64,000 nucleotides of DNA from CAWFXC01 sp963819735 (GTDB lineage Bacteria > Actinomycetota > Acidimicrobiia > IMCC26256 > DASPTH01): assembly GCA_963819735.1 (NCBI GenBank), contig CAWFXC010000004.1, positions 1-64,000 on the forward strand. The letters are read 5' to 3'. The translations under genes were made by a program, and so were the position numbers. Below, piece after piece: positions 20,718 through 29,993 of the stretch (within the stretch, counting starts at the first letter, position 1; the number at the start of each line of letters is the position of its first letter). The notes beneath the pieces were generated by a model, which was given only the letters and a program-made list of their open reading frames with translations, searched no databases and was not told the DNA's origin.

Positions 20718-22364
20718 TTGGCGAAGCACATCTTCGTGACCGGTGGAGTTGCATCCAGTCTCGGGAAGGGCCTCACCGCTTCGTCGCTGGGCCGCCTGCT
20801 GAAGTCGCGTGGGCTCCGGGTCACGATGCAGAAGCTCGACCCCTACATCAACGTCGACCCGGGCACGATGAACCCGTTCCAGCACGGTGAGGTGTTCGTC
20901 ACCGACGACGGCGGCGAGACCGACCTCGACCTCGGCCACTACGAGCGTTTCGTCGACGTGCCGCTCACGCAGAAGTCGAACGCCACCACCGGCTCGATCT
21001 ACCAGGACGTGCTGGCCAAGGAACGGCGCGGCGCCTACCTCGGCCAGACCGTGCAGGTCATCCCGCACATCACCGACGAGATCAAGAGTCGCATCCTCGC
21101 TCTGGCCGCCGACGAGGACGTCGACGTCGTGATCACCGAGATCGGTGGCACGGTCGGTGACATCGAGATCCTCCCGTTCCTCGAGGCCATCCGGCAGTTC
21201 CGCAAGGACGTCGGCCGCGACAACGTGTTCTACGTGCACGTCACCCTCGTCCCGTTCATCGGGCCGTCGGGCGAGCAGAAGACCAAGCCCACCCAGCACT
21301 CGGTCACCGAGTTGCGGAGCCGGGGCATCCAGCCCGACGCCATCGTGTGTCGCTCCGACCGCCCGATCCCGACGCGGCTGAAGGAGAAGATCTCCCAACT
21401 CTGCGACGTCCCCGAAGAGGGCATCGTCTCCTGCGTCGACGCGCCGTCGCTCTACGAGATCCCGCTGGTGCTGCACGACGAAGGCCTCGACGACTACATC
21501 TGCGGTGTCCTGCACCTCGGCGACATCGAGCCCGATCTCGACGAGTGGCGCGCCCTCGTGGCGCGGGTCGAGGCGGCCAGCGAACCGGTGAAGATCGGTC
21601 TCGTCGGCAAGTACATCAACCTTCCCGACGCGTACCTGTCGGTGGCGGAGGCGCTCAAGCACGGTGGCTACTCGTGCGGCGCCCAGGTCGAGATCGACTG
21701 GATCGCCTCCGACGACGCCGAGGGCCTGCTCGCCGAAGGTCGCCTGCGCGGGCTCGACGGCATCGTGATCCCCGGCGGCTTCGGCTTCCGTGGCATCGAG
21801 GGCAAGATCACCGCCGCCGCCTTCGCGCGCGAGGAGGAGATCCCGTTCCTCGGCCTCTGCCTCGGCATGCAGTGCGCGGTCATCGAGTTCGCCCGCGACG
21901 AGTGCGGGCTCGCGGGTGCCAACTCGAGCGAGTTCGATCCGCACACGCCCTACCCGGTGATCGACCTGATGGACGAGCAGCGCAACGTGGTCGACAAGGG
22001 CGGCACCATGCGCCTCGGTCTCTACCCGGCGAAGCTGGTGCCCGGCTCGATCGTGCAGCGGGCCTACGGCGAAGAGCTGGTGTACGAGCGCCACCGCCAC
22101 CGCTACGAGGTCAACAACAAGTACCGCAACCGGCTGGAGGACGCGGGCCTGGTCTGCTCGGGCATGTCACCCGACGAACGGCTGGTCGAGTTCGTCGAGC
22201 TCCCCGGGCACCCGTTCTTCGTCGCCACCCAGGCCCACCCGGAGTTCAAGAGCCGGCCGAACCGTCCGCACCCGCTGTTCGCGGCGTTCGTGCGCGCGGC
22301 GCGCGAGCGGGCCGAGGGCCGGTTGCCGCGGCTGCCGATCACCATCGACGCGCCCGCCGTCTGA
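20718..22364 (+). CDS. pyrG: CTP synthase
   Basis: The 548-residue protein makes CTP from UTP, ATP and glutamine. The synthetase half starts AKHIFVTGGVASSLGKG and includes LDPYINVDPGTMNPFQHGEV. The C-terminal glutaminase has the nucleophile in GLCLGMQCAV and the His-Glu pair in QAHPEFKSRP. TTG 20718 is chosen because it gives the universal MAKHIFVTGG start and is preceded by GAGGCGGGAG. Upstream in-frame codons encode a non-homologous stretch. Nudix and xerD genes follow, as in mycobacteria. Confidence 0.96.
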   Translation: MAKHIFVTGGVASSLGKGLTASSLGRLLKSRGLRVTMQKLDPYINVDPGTMNPFQHGEVFVTDDGGETDLDLGHYERFVDVPLTQKSNATTGSIYQDVLAKERRGAYLGQTVQVIPHITDEIKSRILALAADEDVDVVITEIGGTVGDIEILPFLEAIRQFRKDVGRDNVFYVHVTLVPFIGPSGEQKTKPTQHSVTELRSRGIQPDAIVCRSDRPIPTRLKEKISQLCDVPEEGIVSCVDAPSLYEIPLVLHDEGLDDYICGVLHLGDIEPDLDEWRALVARVEAASEPVKIGLVGKYINLPDAYLSVAEALKHGGYSCGAQVEIDWIASDDAEGLLAEGRLRGLDGIVIPGGFGFRGIEGKITAAAFAREEEIPFLGLCLGMQCAVIEFARDECGLAGANSSEFDPHTPYPVIDLMDEQRNVVDKGGTMRLGLYPAKLVPGSIVQRAYGEELVYERHRHRYEVNNKYRNRLEDAGLVCSGMSPDERLVEFVELPGHPFFVATQAHPEFKSRPNRPHPLFAAFVRAARERAEGRLPRLPITIDAPAV

Positions 22365-22378
22365 GGCGGGACCACCGG

Positions 22379-22951
22379 GTGACGTCGGAACACGGGTTCC
22401 GGGTCGTCGGATCGACGACGCTCGCCGACGCCGGGTTCCTCCAACTCGATCGACTGCGCGTCACCGGGCCCGACGGCAGCGAGTTCGACCGTCACGTCGT
22501 GCGCCATCCCGGCGCGGTCGTCGTGGTGCCGGTGATCGACGGCGACGCGCTGCTCGTACGCCAGTACCGCGTGGCGACGGGACGCGAGTTGCTCGAGGTG
22601 CCCGCAGGCAAGCGCGACGTCGAAGGCGAAGCACCCGACGCGACGGCCAACCGCGAGCTGGAGGAGGAGATCGGCTACCGCGCCGGTCGTCTCGACCGCT
22701 TGTGCGAGTTCTTCAACTCGCCCGGCTTCTGCGACGAGTACACCCATCTCTTCCTCGCCACCGATCTCCAACCGCGCACTCGTGCCGCGGTGAGCGCGGA
22801 GGAAGCGGCGATGACCATCGAGCGGGTACCGCTCGACCGCGTCGACGCGCTCATCGCCGCCGGAGAGCTCGTCGACGCCAAGAGCATCATCGGCCTGCTC
22901 CTGGCCCGGCGGTTCCTCGCGGGCGAGTTCGGCGGCGCGTCACCGCAATGA
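22379..22951 (+). CDS. Nudix hydrolase, ADP-ribose pyrophosphatase type
   Basis: The 190-residue protein has a full Nudix box, starting GKRDVEGEAPDATANREL and ending EEEIGY (about residues 80-103), before FFNSPGFCDEYTHLFLA. That order matches ADP-ribose pyrophosphatases of the Rv1700 type, which sit at the same place after pyrG. It probably hydrolyses ADP-ribose to AMP and ribose 5-phosphate. GTG 22379 is the start. Its stop overlaps the xerD ATG in ATGA. Confidence 0.88.
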   Translation: MTSEHGFRVVGSTTLADAGFLQLDRLRVTGPDGSEFDRHVVRHPGAVVVVPVIDGDALLVRQYRVATGRELLEVPAGKRDVEGEAPDATANRELEEEIGYRAGRLDRLCEFFNSPGFCDEYTHLFLATDLQPRTRAAVSAEEAAMTIERVPLDRVDALIAAGELVDAKSIIGLLLARRFLAGEFGGASPQ

Positions 22952-23997
22952 CCGTGGCGCGCGCGACCACGGTGAACGACGACCGCGCGGAGTCGGTCGA
23001 ACCGGCAACCGATTCGCAGCCCGATCAACTGCCCGATCAGCTGGGCGCGCTGCTCGCGGAGTACGACACCTGGTTGCGCGTCGAGCGCGGCCTCGCCGCC
23101 AACTCCCTGAGCGCGTATCGCCGCGACCTGCAGCGCTACGCCGCGTACATCCGCCGGCGCGGCGCGGCCGATCCGTCGGCGGTGGATCTGGCGACGGTGA
23201 ACGAGGCGGTGGTGGCGGCCTACGTCGAGGAGCTCAAGCAGGCCCGCACCGACGACGGCGCGCCGCGCTACGCGCCGGCGTCGATCGCGCGCGCCATCGC
23301 CGCGGTGCGATCGTTCCACCGCTTCTGCGTCGAAGAGGGTCTGCTGGTGTCGGACCCCAGCCGCGAGATCGGCGGTCCCCGGGTGCCGCAGGGCATCCCC
23401 AAGGCGCTCACCGAAGCCGAGGTCGACGCGCTGCTCGGGGCCGTGCCCGGCGACGGCCCGCGTCCGCGGCGCGATCGGGCGATGCTGGAGACGCTCTACG
23501 CCGGCGGGTTGCGGATCAGCGAGCTGGTCGGCCTCGACCTCGGCGACGTCGACCTGCACGACGGCCTGATGCGGGTCCTCGGCAAGGGCAACAAGGAACG
23601 GGTGGTGCCGCTCGGGCGTACCGCGCGGGAAGCGGTCGCCGACTACCTGACCCACGGCCGCCCCGAGCTCGCGGGGAACGCTCGCGCGGGTGGGCGCGCG
23701 CTGTTCCTGAACGCGCGCGGCGGCCGTCTCACCCGCCAGGGTGCGTGGCTGATCGTGCGCGCCGCGGGCGACCGCGTGGGTCTGCGGGGCCGTCTGTTTC
23801 CGCACGTGTTGCGGCATTCGTGCGCCACCCACATGCTCGATCGGGGAGCCGACATCCGCGTCGTGCAGGAGCTGCTGGGCCACGCCAGCCTCTCCACGAC
23901 CCAGGTGTACACCCGGGTGTCGCCCGAACGGCTCCGGGCGGTCTACGAGGCCGCGCACCCGCGGGCGCGGGGGAATCGCGACACCCCCCGGCGGTAG
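22948..23997 (+). CDS. xerD: Tyrosine recombinase XerD
   Basis: The 349-residue protein resolves chromosome dimers with XerC-type partners. It has an N-terminal SAM-like core-binding domain (LAEYDTWLRVERGLAANSLS). The catalytic residues are R in GGLRISELVGL, K in LGKGNKERVVPL, HxxR in HVLRHSCATHM, H in LLGHASLSTTQ and the nucleophile Y in VYTRVSP. It begins with about 35 extra acidic residues rich in proline and glutamine. Chromosomal context matches Rv1701, so this is a housekeeping recombinase and not a mobile-element integrase. Confidence 0.92.
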   Translation: MTVARATTVNDDRAESVEPATDSQPDQLPDQLGALLAEYDTWLRVERGLAANSLSAYRRDLQRYAAYIRRRGAADPSAVDLATVNEAVVAAYVEELKQARTDDGAPRYAPASIARAIAAVRSFHRFCVEEGLLVSDPSREIGGPRVPQGIPKALTEAEVDALLGAVPGDGPRPRRDRAMLETLYAGGLRISELVGLDLGDVDLHDGLMRVLGKGNKERVVPLGRTAREAVADYLTHGRPELAGNARAGGRALFLNARGGRLTRQGAWLIVRAAGDRVGLRGRLFPHVLRHSCATHMLDRGADIRVVQELLGHASLSTTQVYTRVSPERLRAVYEAAHPRARGNRDTPRR

Positions 23998-24006
23998 GCT
24001 GCGGGG

Positions 24007-24345
24007 GTGACCGAGACCACCGACGCGCTCCTGCGTGACCAACTCCGCGAGGAGCGCGACCGCGTCGTCGAGCAATTGGCGCGGCTCGGGCACGGGCCCG
24101 AGGCCTCCCTCGATTTCGACGAGAACTTCGCCGACTCCGGGCAGGTCACCGCGGAACGCGGCGAGGTCGACGCGCTCTCGGGCCAGCTCGAGGAGACGCT
24201 CACCGACATCGAGGACGCCCTGGCCCGGTACGACGCCGGCACCTACGGCGAGTGCGAGTCGTGCGGCCGGCGCATCCCCGAGGCGCGGCTCGAGGCGATG
24301 CCCGCGGCGCGCCTCTGCATCGACTGCGCGTCACCGCGGCGCTGA
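24007..24345 (+). CDS. DksA/TraR-type C4 zinc-finger protein
   Basis: The 112-residue protein has a helical N-terminal region with the acidic stretch LDFDENFADSGQVTAERGEV and a C-terminal four-cysteine finger CESCGRRIPEARL...LCIDC. Relatives bind in the RNA polymerase secondary channel (DksA) or are short TraR-like proteins. The coiled-coil tip DxxDxA of true DksA is not evident, so regulation of polymerase is only inferred. GTG 24007 follows xerD by nine bases. Confidence 0.8.
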   Translation: MTETTDALLRDQLREERDRVVEQLARLGHGPEASLDFDENFADSGQVTAERGEVDALSGQLEETLTDIEDALARYDAGTYGECESCGRRIPEARLEAMPAARLCIDCASPRR

Positions 24346-24372
24346 CGCGACCGCGTCTCCAGCTTCCCCCCT

Positions 24373-25023
24373 GTGACCACCAACTGGCACCAGGCGGTCG
24401 TCTACTTCGGCTGCCTCGTCGTCGCGGTGATCCTGCACGAGATCAGTCACGGGGTGGTGGCCCTGTGGTTCGGTGACCACACCGCCAAGAACGCCGGCCG
24501 GCTCACGCTGAACCCGATCCCGCACATCGATCCACTGGGTTCGATCGTGCTGCCCGCGATGGGCGCGGTGCTCGGCATCCCCGTCATCGCGTGGGCCAAA
24601 CCGGTGCCGGTGAACCCCAACGGGATGCGTCACCCCCGTCGCGACATGCTCTACGTGAGCCTGGCCGGGCCGGCCACCAACTTCCTGCTCATGGCGGTGT
24701 CGGCGCTCGCGGCGCGTTCGCTGTTCGACCCCACCACCGTTCCGTACAGCTTCACCATCAGTGATCTACCGCTCGGTGTGCAGATCCTGTTCTCGTTCGC
24801 ATTCGTCAATCTGTTCCTCGGCCTCTTCAACCTGTTGCCCATCCCTCCGCTCGACGGCTCCGCGCTCATCGAGCGGGTGCTGCCCGCGGCGTGGTTGCCC
24901 AACTGGTACAAGTTCCGGCCCTACGGTTTTCTCGTGTTGTTCCTCCTCGTGTTCTCGACCGGGGTGCTCCAAGACTTCCTGGCGCCGTTCGAGAACGCGC
25001 TGATCCGGTTCGTCTTCCTGTGA
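24373..25023 (+). CDS. Site-2 protease family membrane metalloprotease (M50)
   Basis: The 216-residue protein is a small integral membrane zinc protease. The HExxH motif is in VILHEISHGVVALWFGD (residues about 18-34). The third ligand region is NLLPIPPLDGSALIERVLP near 155-173. About five membrane helices are present. There are no PDZ domains, so it belongs to the short, substrate-unknown SpoIVFB/Rip-type group. Its last bases overlap the next start (GTGA). Confidence 0.85.
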   Translation: MTTNWHQAVVYFGCLVVAVILHEISHGVVALWFGDHTAKNAGRLTLNPIPHIDPLGSIVLPAMGAVLGIPVIAWAKPVPVNPNGMRHPRRDMLYVSLAGPATNFLLMAVSALAARSLFDPTTVPYSFTISDLPLGVQILFSFAFVNLFLGLFNLLPIPPLDGSALIERVLPAAWLPNWYKFRPYGFLVLFLLVFSTGVLQDFLAPFENALIRFVFL

Positions 25024-25550
25024 ACCTGGGCCACCTCGCCGGCCGCTTCGTGCGGGCGCTCTGGCCCGGACCGCCCCGCGCCACCGACGTCGCCTGGGTC
25101 GAGCGGGTGCTCTCACCCGACCTGTTCGTGCAGTTCCGCCGGCAGCCCAACCACGATCAACGCCACGCCATCGGCGTCGCCCGTGACGTGCAGGCGCGCC
25201 TCGCCGGCACCGAGTACGCCGACGACGACCGCTGGCTCGCGGCCGCGCTGGTGCACGACATCGGCAAGCTGGATTCGCATCTCGGGGTGTTCGCCCGGGT
25301 CGGGGCCACGGTGGCGGCTGCGGTGGCCGGGCACGACCGGGCCGACCGGTGGTCGGCCAAGAGCGGGATCGTCCGCCGGGTGGGGCTCTACCTGCGCCAC
25401 GCCGAGCTCGGGGCGCTGCGCATCCGCCTCGCCGGCGGACCCGAAGCGGCGGCGCAGTGGGCCGAGTACCACCACGAGCCCGACCGCTGGCCCGATCTCG
25501 CCATCCCCGCGCCGGTCGTGGTCGCGCTCGACGCCGCCGACAACGACTGA
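25020..25550 (+). CDS. HD-domain phosphohydrolase-like protein
   Basis: The 176-residue protein has the HD pair in AAALVHDIGKLDSHLG (residues about 78-93) and an upstream histidine in QPNHDQRHAIGVARDV. The typical downstream Asp/His region is YHHEPDRWPD. HD proteins hydrolyse nucleotides or phosphodiesters, but no specific substrate can be read. It overlaps the site-2 protease stop by four bases, so the two are coupled. It converges on the TMEM175-like gene. Confidence 0.75.
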   Translation: MNLGHLAGRFVRALWPGPPRATDVAWVERVLSPDLFVQFRRQPNHDQRHAIGVARDVQARLAGTEYADDDRWLAAALVHDIGKLDSHLGVFARVGATVAAAVAGHDRADRWSAKSGIVRRVGLYLRHAELGALRIRLAGGPEAAAQWAEYHHEPDRWPDLAIPAPVVVALDAADND

Positions 25551-25554
25551 CCGG

Positions 25555-26259
25555 TCACCCGGCCGGGCGGGGGCGGAAGTAGCGGTCGACGAGGAACTCG
25601 AGCGGGAAGATCAGCAACCACGAGATCAGGGCCCAGCCCGGGTCGACGTACGCGATCGGGACCGACCCGGCGAAGACCACGACCGGGGCGAGCGACGCCA
25701 GCAGCGAGAAGCGGAACTGCTCGGTGGTCAACGGGATGCGCATCAGATGCGCGGAGTGCGCACGCCACAGCAGCATCGCCTCCAGGAAGCTGGCGGTGCC
25801 GAGCGTGATCGCGTAGATCACCACTGCGATCGGTCGCTCGGAGTACAAGCCCACCAGCGCGGTCGGGAACGGTGTGAACGCGATCGCGGCCAGGTACACG
25901 AGATTGATCTGCATGAACCGCACGTCGACGGCCTGCAGTCGCGCGAAGAAGCGGTGGTGCGCGAGCCAGTACGCCCCGATCACCACGAAGCTGATGAAGA
26001 AGCTCAGGATCTCGGATTCCTTGTCGCTCAACGCGTGGCGCAGGTGCGCCCCGGAAACGCGCGGGATGCCGATCCCCACCACGAGCAGCGTCATCGCGAT
26101 GGCGAACACGGCGTCGCTGAAGAACGCGACCCGATCGAAGTCGAGCTCGGTCGACTTCCGTTCGTAGCGACCGTCGCGACGGCCGAACAGGCCGTCGGTG
26201 GGGTCGTCGTCGTCGACCACTTCGCCGTGCGGGTCGTCTTCGTTCACGTCGTCGACCAC
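25555..26259 (-). CDS. TMEM175/DUF1211-type potassium channel protein
   Basis: The 234-residue protein has six predicted membrane helices. The first carries RVAFFSDAVFAIAMTLLVVG, the FSD signature of the TMEM175 family, whose bacterial members are tetrameric potassium-leak channels. An acidic cytoplasmic N-terminus of about 40 residues (VDDVNEDDPHGEVVDDDD) precedes it. It lies 14 bases after the trpS stop on the same strand, so read-through from trpS is possible. Confidence 0.82.
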   Translation of the reverse strand: MVDDVNEDDPHGEVVDDDDPTDGLFGRRDGRYERKSTELDFDRVAFFSDAVFAIAMTLLVVGIGIPRVSGAHLRHALSDKESEILSFFISFVVIGAYWLAHHRFFARLQAVDVRFMQINLVYLAAIAFTPFPTALVGLYSERPIAVVIYAITLGTASFLEAMLLWRAHSAHLMRIPLTTEQFRFSLLASLAPVVVFAGSVPIAYVDPGWALISWLLIFPLEFLVDRYFRPRPAG

Positions 26260-26273
26260 GACCAGGCGCCCGG

Positions 26274-27302
26274 TTACCGGTGGCGGGGGAGGAGGCCGGC
26301 GGCGTCGCGCGCCCGGGCGAGCACCGGCGCCGCGATGTGCTCGGCCCGCTCGGCGCCGGCGGCGAGGATGCGGGCCACCTCGCCCGGGTCGCGTTCGAGC
26401 TCGGCGTAGCGCTCCTGGACCGGGCGCACCAGCTCGACCACCGCCTCGGCCACCGTGGCCTTGAGGGTGCCGTACTGCTCGCCGGCGAGGTCGGCCTCGA
26501 CCTCGGGGATCGTGCGGTCGGTGGCGGCGGCGAGGATCTGCAGCAGGTTCGAGACACCGGGCTTGGTGCCGGGATCGAAGCGGATCTCGGTGTCGGAGTC
26601 GGTGACGGCCGACCGGATGCGCTTGGCGATCGCCTTCGGGTCGTCGAGCAGCTTGATCGTGCCCTGCGGGGAGTCCTCCGACTTCGACATCTTCGCCGCC
26701 GGGTTCTGGAGGTCCATGACCCGCGCCCCGACCGGAGGGATGGTCGCCTCGGGCACCACGAACGTGGTGCCGTAGCGGTGGTTGAAGCGGACGGCGATGT
26801 CGCGCGCGAGCTCGAGGTGCTGGCGCTGGTCGTCGCCGACCGGGACGAGATCGGTGTCGTAGGCGAGCACGTCGGCGGCCATGAGCACCGGGTAGTCGAA
26901 GAAGCCGACGCTCAGCGATTCCTGGCTGCCCTCGCCGTCGCGCTCCGCCTTCGCCGCCTTGTCCTTGAACTGCGTCATCCGCCGCAGCTCGCCGAAGGTG
27001 GCGACACAGTTGAGCAGCCAGGTGAGCTCGGTGTGCTCGTGCACGTGGCTCTGCACGAACAGCGTGCAGCGCTCGGGGTCGAGACCCACCGCGAGCAGGA
27101 TCATGGCGGTGCGCCGGGTGGCGTCAGCGAACGTGGCGGCGTCCCACGGCTTGGTGAGGCCGTGGAGGTCGACCACGCAGTAGAGGGCCTGGTCGGGGGA
27201 GGGGGCCGAGTCCTGGGCCGCCACCCAGTGCCGGAGGGCGCCCAGGTAGTTGCCGAGATGGATCTCGCCGGTGGGCTGGATACCCGAGAGCACGCGTGGC
27301 AT
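26274..27302 (-). CDS. trpS: Tryptophan-tRNA ligase
   Basis: The 342-residue class I synthetase has the HIGH-like motif in PTGEIHLGNYLGALRHW and KMSKS in NPAAKMSKSEDSPQGT. LMAADVLAYDTDLVPVGDDQ is the family's tryptophan-pocket stretch. Length is normal. ATG 27302 gives the standard MPRVLSGIQPTGE start. No T-box leader was seen in the 78 bases shared with the divergent scpA gene. Confidence 0.96.
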   Translation of the reverse strand: MPRVLSGIQPTGEIHLGNYLGALRHWVAAQDSAPSPDQALYCVVDLHGLTKPWDAATFADATRRTAMILLAVGLDPERCTLFVQSHVHEHTELTWLLNCVATFGELRRMTQFKDKAAKAERDGEGSQESLSVGFFDYPVLMAADVLAYDTDLVPVGDDQRQHLELARDIAVRFNHRYGTTFVVPEATIPPVGARVMDLQNPAAKMSKSEDSPQGTIKLLDDPKAIAKRIRSAVTDSDTEIRFDPGTKPGVSNLLQILAAATDRTIPEVEADLAGEQYGTLKATVAEAVVELVRPVQERYAELERDPGEVARILAAGAERAEHIAAPVLARARDAAGLLPRHR

Positions 27303-27380
27303 GGGCGGTGAGAATACCGGGACGGCCGCGACCCCCGGGATGTCATTGTCGGGGGGTCGGGGGCCGGTACGCTCGACCCG

Positions 27381-28286
27381 ATGTCGTACGCGGTGCGCAC
27401 CCCCGTCTTCGAGGGGCCATTCGACCTCCTCCTCCACCTGATCCTCCGCCAGGAGGTCGAGCTGTGGGAGGTCTCGCTGGCCGAGATCGTCGACGGCTAC
27501 CTCGCCGAGCTCGACCGCCTCGACACCTTCGATCTCGACGTCGCCACCGAGTTCCTCCTCATCGCCGCCACGCTGGTGGAGCTCAAGGCCCGTCGCCTCC
27601 TCCCGGGCATCGAGGACCTCGAGCTCGACGAGGAGCTGCTCCGCTTCGAGGAGCGCGACCTGCTGCTGGCCCGGCTGCTCGAGTGCAAGACGTTCAAGGA
27701 CGCCGCGCGCGCGCTCGAAGCGCAGATGCGCCGGGCCGATCGCAGCGTGCCCCGCCGCACCGGGCCCGAGGAGCCATACTGCTGGATGGTTCCCGACCCG
27801 CTGGAGCGGGTGCGGCCCGAGGCCCTGCGCGCCGCTGCGCTGCGGATGCTGGCGGCTACGCCGGAGCCGGTCGTCGACACCGAGCACATCGCCCCCGTGC
27901 GGGCCAGCGTGCGCGACGCGGTGGAGTCGGTGCTGCGGTTGCTGCCCGAGACCGAGGCCATGAGCTTCCGCGCCCTCGTATCCGGCGTCCCGCACCGGCT
28001 CGAGGTGATCGTCCGGTTCCTCGCGGTGCTCGAGCTCTACAAGCAGGGGATGGTCGACCTCCTCCAGTTCACCAACTTCGGTGAGCTCCTCGTGCGACGG
28101 TTGCAGGACGGCGAGTCGGTGCTCGACTCCGCCGGCGTCGCCGACTGGGACGACGACGTCGCCGACCGGGGAACCGACGACGCCGACGACGCGATCGATG
28201 CCGAGATCGACGCGTCACTCGTCGCGGCGGTCACATCGGGCACGTCGATTTCCGCGGTTGGGGTGGCGGAGGAGTCGCGGGCGTGA
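27381..28286 (+). CDS. scpA: Segregation and condensation protein A
   Basis: The 301-residue kleisin of the SMC-ScpAB complex starts with the family pattern VFEGPFDLLLHLILRQEVEL and EFLLIAATLVELKARRLLP. The C-terminal winged-helix part is MSFRALVSGVPHRLEVIVRFLAVLELYKQG. An acidic tail of about 45 residues (DDVADRGTDDADD) follows. ATG 27381 is clear. Its stop overlaps the GTG of scpB. Confidence 0.94.
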   Translation: MSYAVRTPVFEGPFDLLLHLILRQEVELWEVSLAEIVDGYLAELDRLDTFDLDVATEFLLIAATLVELKARRLLPGIEDLELDEELLRFEERDLLLARLLECKTFKDAARALEAQMRRADRSVPRRTGPEEPYCWMVPDPLERVRPEALRAAALRMLAATPEPVVDTEHIAPVRASVRDAVESVLRLLPETEAMSFRALVSGVPHRLEVIVRFLAVLELYKQGMVDLLQFTNFGELLVRRLQDGESVLDSAGVADWDDDVADRGTDDADDAIDAEIDASLVAAVTSGTSISAVGVAEESRA

Positions 28287-29107
28287 CCGACGAGCGTGAG
28301 ATCGAGGATCGCGCGCGCGACGAGACGGATCACGAGATCGATCGCGACGCGACTCCGGACGTGACTCCCGGTCGCGAAGCGAGTGGCGACGCCGATCGGG
28401 AGGCGCGCCGCGCCATCGAGGCGGTCGTGCTCGCGTCGACCGAGCCGGTCGAGGCCCGCCTGCTCGCCCAGCTCGTGGAGCTGCCGGTCACGCGGGTCGA
28501 GGAGCTGTGCGACGAGCTGGCGCGCGACTACGAGGCGTCGGAGCGCGGGTTCGTGCTCGCCCGGGTCGCGGGCGGCTACCGGTACCAGACCCACCCTGAC
28601 CTGTCGCCCTACGTGGAACGCTTCGTGCTCGAGGGCCAGACCGCGCGCCTGTCGGGTCCCGCGCTCGAGACGCTGGCGATCATCGCGTACAAGCAGCCGA
28701 TCTCGCGGGGCCAGATGTCGGCCATCCGCGGCGTCAATGTGGAGGCCACGCTCACCACGCTCCTCCAACGCGGCTACGTGCAGGAAGTCGGCCGCGATCC
28801 CGGTCCTGGCGCGGCGGTGCTCTACGGCACCACGTCCACCTTCCTGGAACGTATCGGGCTGCACTCCGTCGACGACCTCCCGTCGCTCGGCGACTTCGTG
28901 CCCGACGCCGCGATCGTCGAAGCGCTCGAGCGCGGCCTACGGGTCAACGACGACCCCACCGCGCCGCTCGAGGCCGACGACGAGTCGTCCGAGGAAGCAT
29001 CCGCCGCCCACGAGTCGGCCGAGGTCGACGGTCCGGCCGACGAGCGCGTTCCCGAGCCCATCGCCGGCGAGACCCTCGCCGGCGACGCGCCCGACCCGCT
29101 CGACTGA
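28283..29107 (+). CDS. scpB: Segregation and condensation protein B
   Basis: The 274-residue protein has two winged-helix domains (residues about 40-205) with AIEAVVLASTEPVEARLLAQ and LETLAIIAYKQPISRGQMSAIRG as family hallmarks, then an acidic tail of about 60 residues. It dimerises and binds ScpA. GTG 28283 overlaps scpA by four bases. The charged N-terminal 40 residues (DEREIEDRARDETDHEIDRD) are not conserved and the real start could be later. Confidence 0.93.
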   Translation: MTDEREIEDRARDETDHEIDRDATPDVTPGREASGDADREARRAIEAVVLASTEPVEARLLAQLVELPVTRVEELCDELARDYEASERGFVLARVAGGYRYQTHPDLSPYVERFVLEGQTARLSGPALETLAIIAYKQPISRGQMSAIRGVNVEATLTTLLQRGYVQEVGRDPGPGAAVLYGTTSTFLERIGLHSVDDLPSLGDFVPDAAIVEALERGLRVNDDPTAPLEADDESSEEASAAHESAEVDGPADERVPEPIAGETLAGDAPDPLD

Positions 29108-29114
29108 CGCCGCG

Positions 29115-29981
29115 GTGGCTCCGGAACCGGCGCCGGCCGACGGCGAACGTCTGCAGGGCGAACGCCTGCAAAAGGTCCTGGCGCGCGCGGGCATGGGCTC
29201 GCGCCGGGTGGCCGAGGAGCTCATCGCCGCCGGCCGTGTCACCGTCGACGGCGAGATCGCGGTGCTGGGGCGACGGGTCGATCCCGAACGTGACCGGATC
29301 GAGGTCGACGGTGTGGCGGTGGTGGTGAACGACGATCTCGTCTACTACCTGCTCAACAAGCCGGCCGGCAGCGTGAGCACCGCATCGGATCCGCAGGGCC
29401 GTCCGACCGTGGTCGAGCTCGTGCCCACCACGCCGCGCGTGTACCCCGTCGGCCGGCTCGACTTCGAGAGCGAAGGCCTGCTGATCCTCACCAACGACGG
29501 CGAGCTCACACAGCTGCTCACCCACCCGAGCCACGGGGTGGTGAAGACCTACCTCGCCGAGGTCGACGGCGATCCCACGCCGGGCGAGGTCCGGCAGCTG
29601 CGGGAGGGGATCGAGCTCGACGACGGTCGCACCGCGCCGGCGCGAGTAAAGGTGGTGCAGCGCCGCGACGACACCGCGGCCATCGAGATCGGGATCCACG
29701 AAGGCCGCAACCGCCAGGTGCGGCGCATGTGCGAAGCGGTGGGGCATCCGGTGCGCCGGCTCGTGCGCGTCCGCATCGGCCCGTTGCACGACCGCAACCT
29801 GCGGCCGGGCCAGTGGCGGGCGCTCGGCCGCGGTGAGGTGCGCCGGCTCTACGAAGACGCGGTGTCGGCCGGTGCGTCGAGCATCACCGCGCCGGCCGAC
29901 GGTCCACCGGCTCCGTCGACCACCACCGCACCCGACACCGCCGCGCCGAACACCGCCGGCCCGCACGACGCACCCGGCTAA
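29115..29981 (+). CDS. rRNA pseudouridine synthase, RluB/RsuA family
   Basis: The 288-residue protein has an N-terminal S4 domain (RLQKVLARAGMGSRRVAEELI), then the catalytic domain with the active-site Asp in YPVGRLDFESEGLLILTNDG and IHEGRNRQVRRMCEAVGHPV. It modifies uridine in 23S rRNA (RluB) or 16S rRNA (RsuA). Placement after scpAB matches Rv1711. GTG 29115 follows scpB by seven bases. A proline/threonine/alanine-rich tail of about 35 residues ends the protein. Confidence 0.9.
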   Translation: MAPEPAPADGERLQGERLQKVLARAGMGSRRVAEELIAAGRVTVDGEIAVLGRRVDPERDRIEVDGVAVVVNDDLVYYLLNKPAGSVSTASDPQGRPTVVELVPTTPRVYPVGRLDFESEGLLILTNDGELTQLLTHPSHGVVKTYLAEVDGDPTPGEVRQLREGIELDDGRTAPARVKVVQRRDDTAAIEIGIHEGRNRQVRRMCEAVGHPVRRLVRVRIGPLHDRNLRPGQWRALGRGEVRRLYEDAVSAGASSITAPADGPPAPSTTTAPDTAAPNTAGPHDAPG

Positions 29982-29993
29982 CCTGCTCTCCCC

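Noticed and set aside
27303..27380. T-box leader for trpS
   Set aside because: Only 78 bases separate trpS and scpA, and no T-box consensus or terminator stem was seen.
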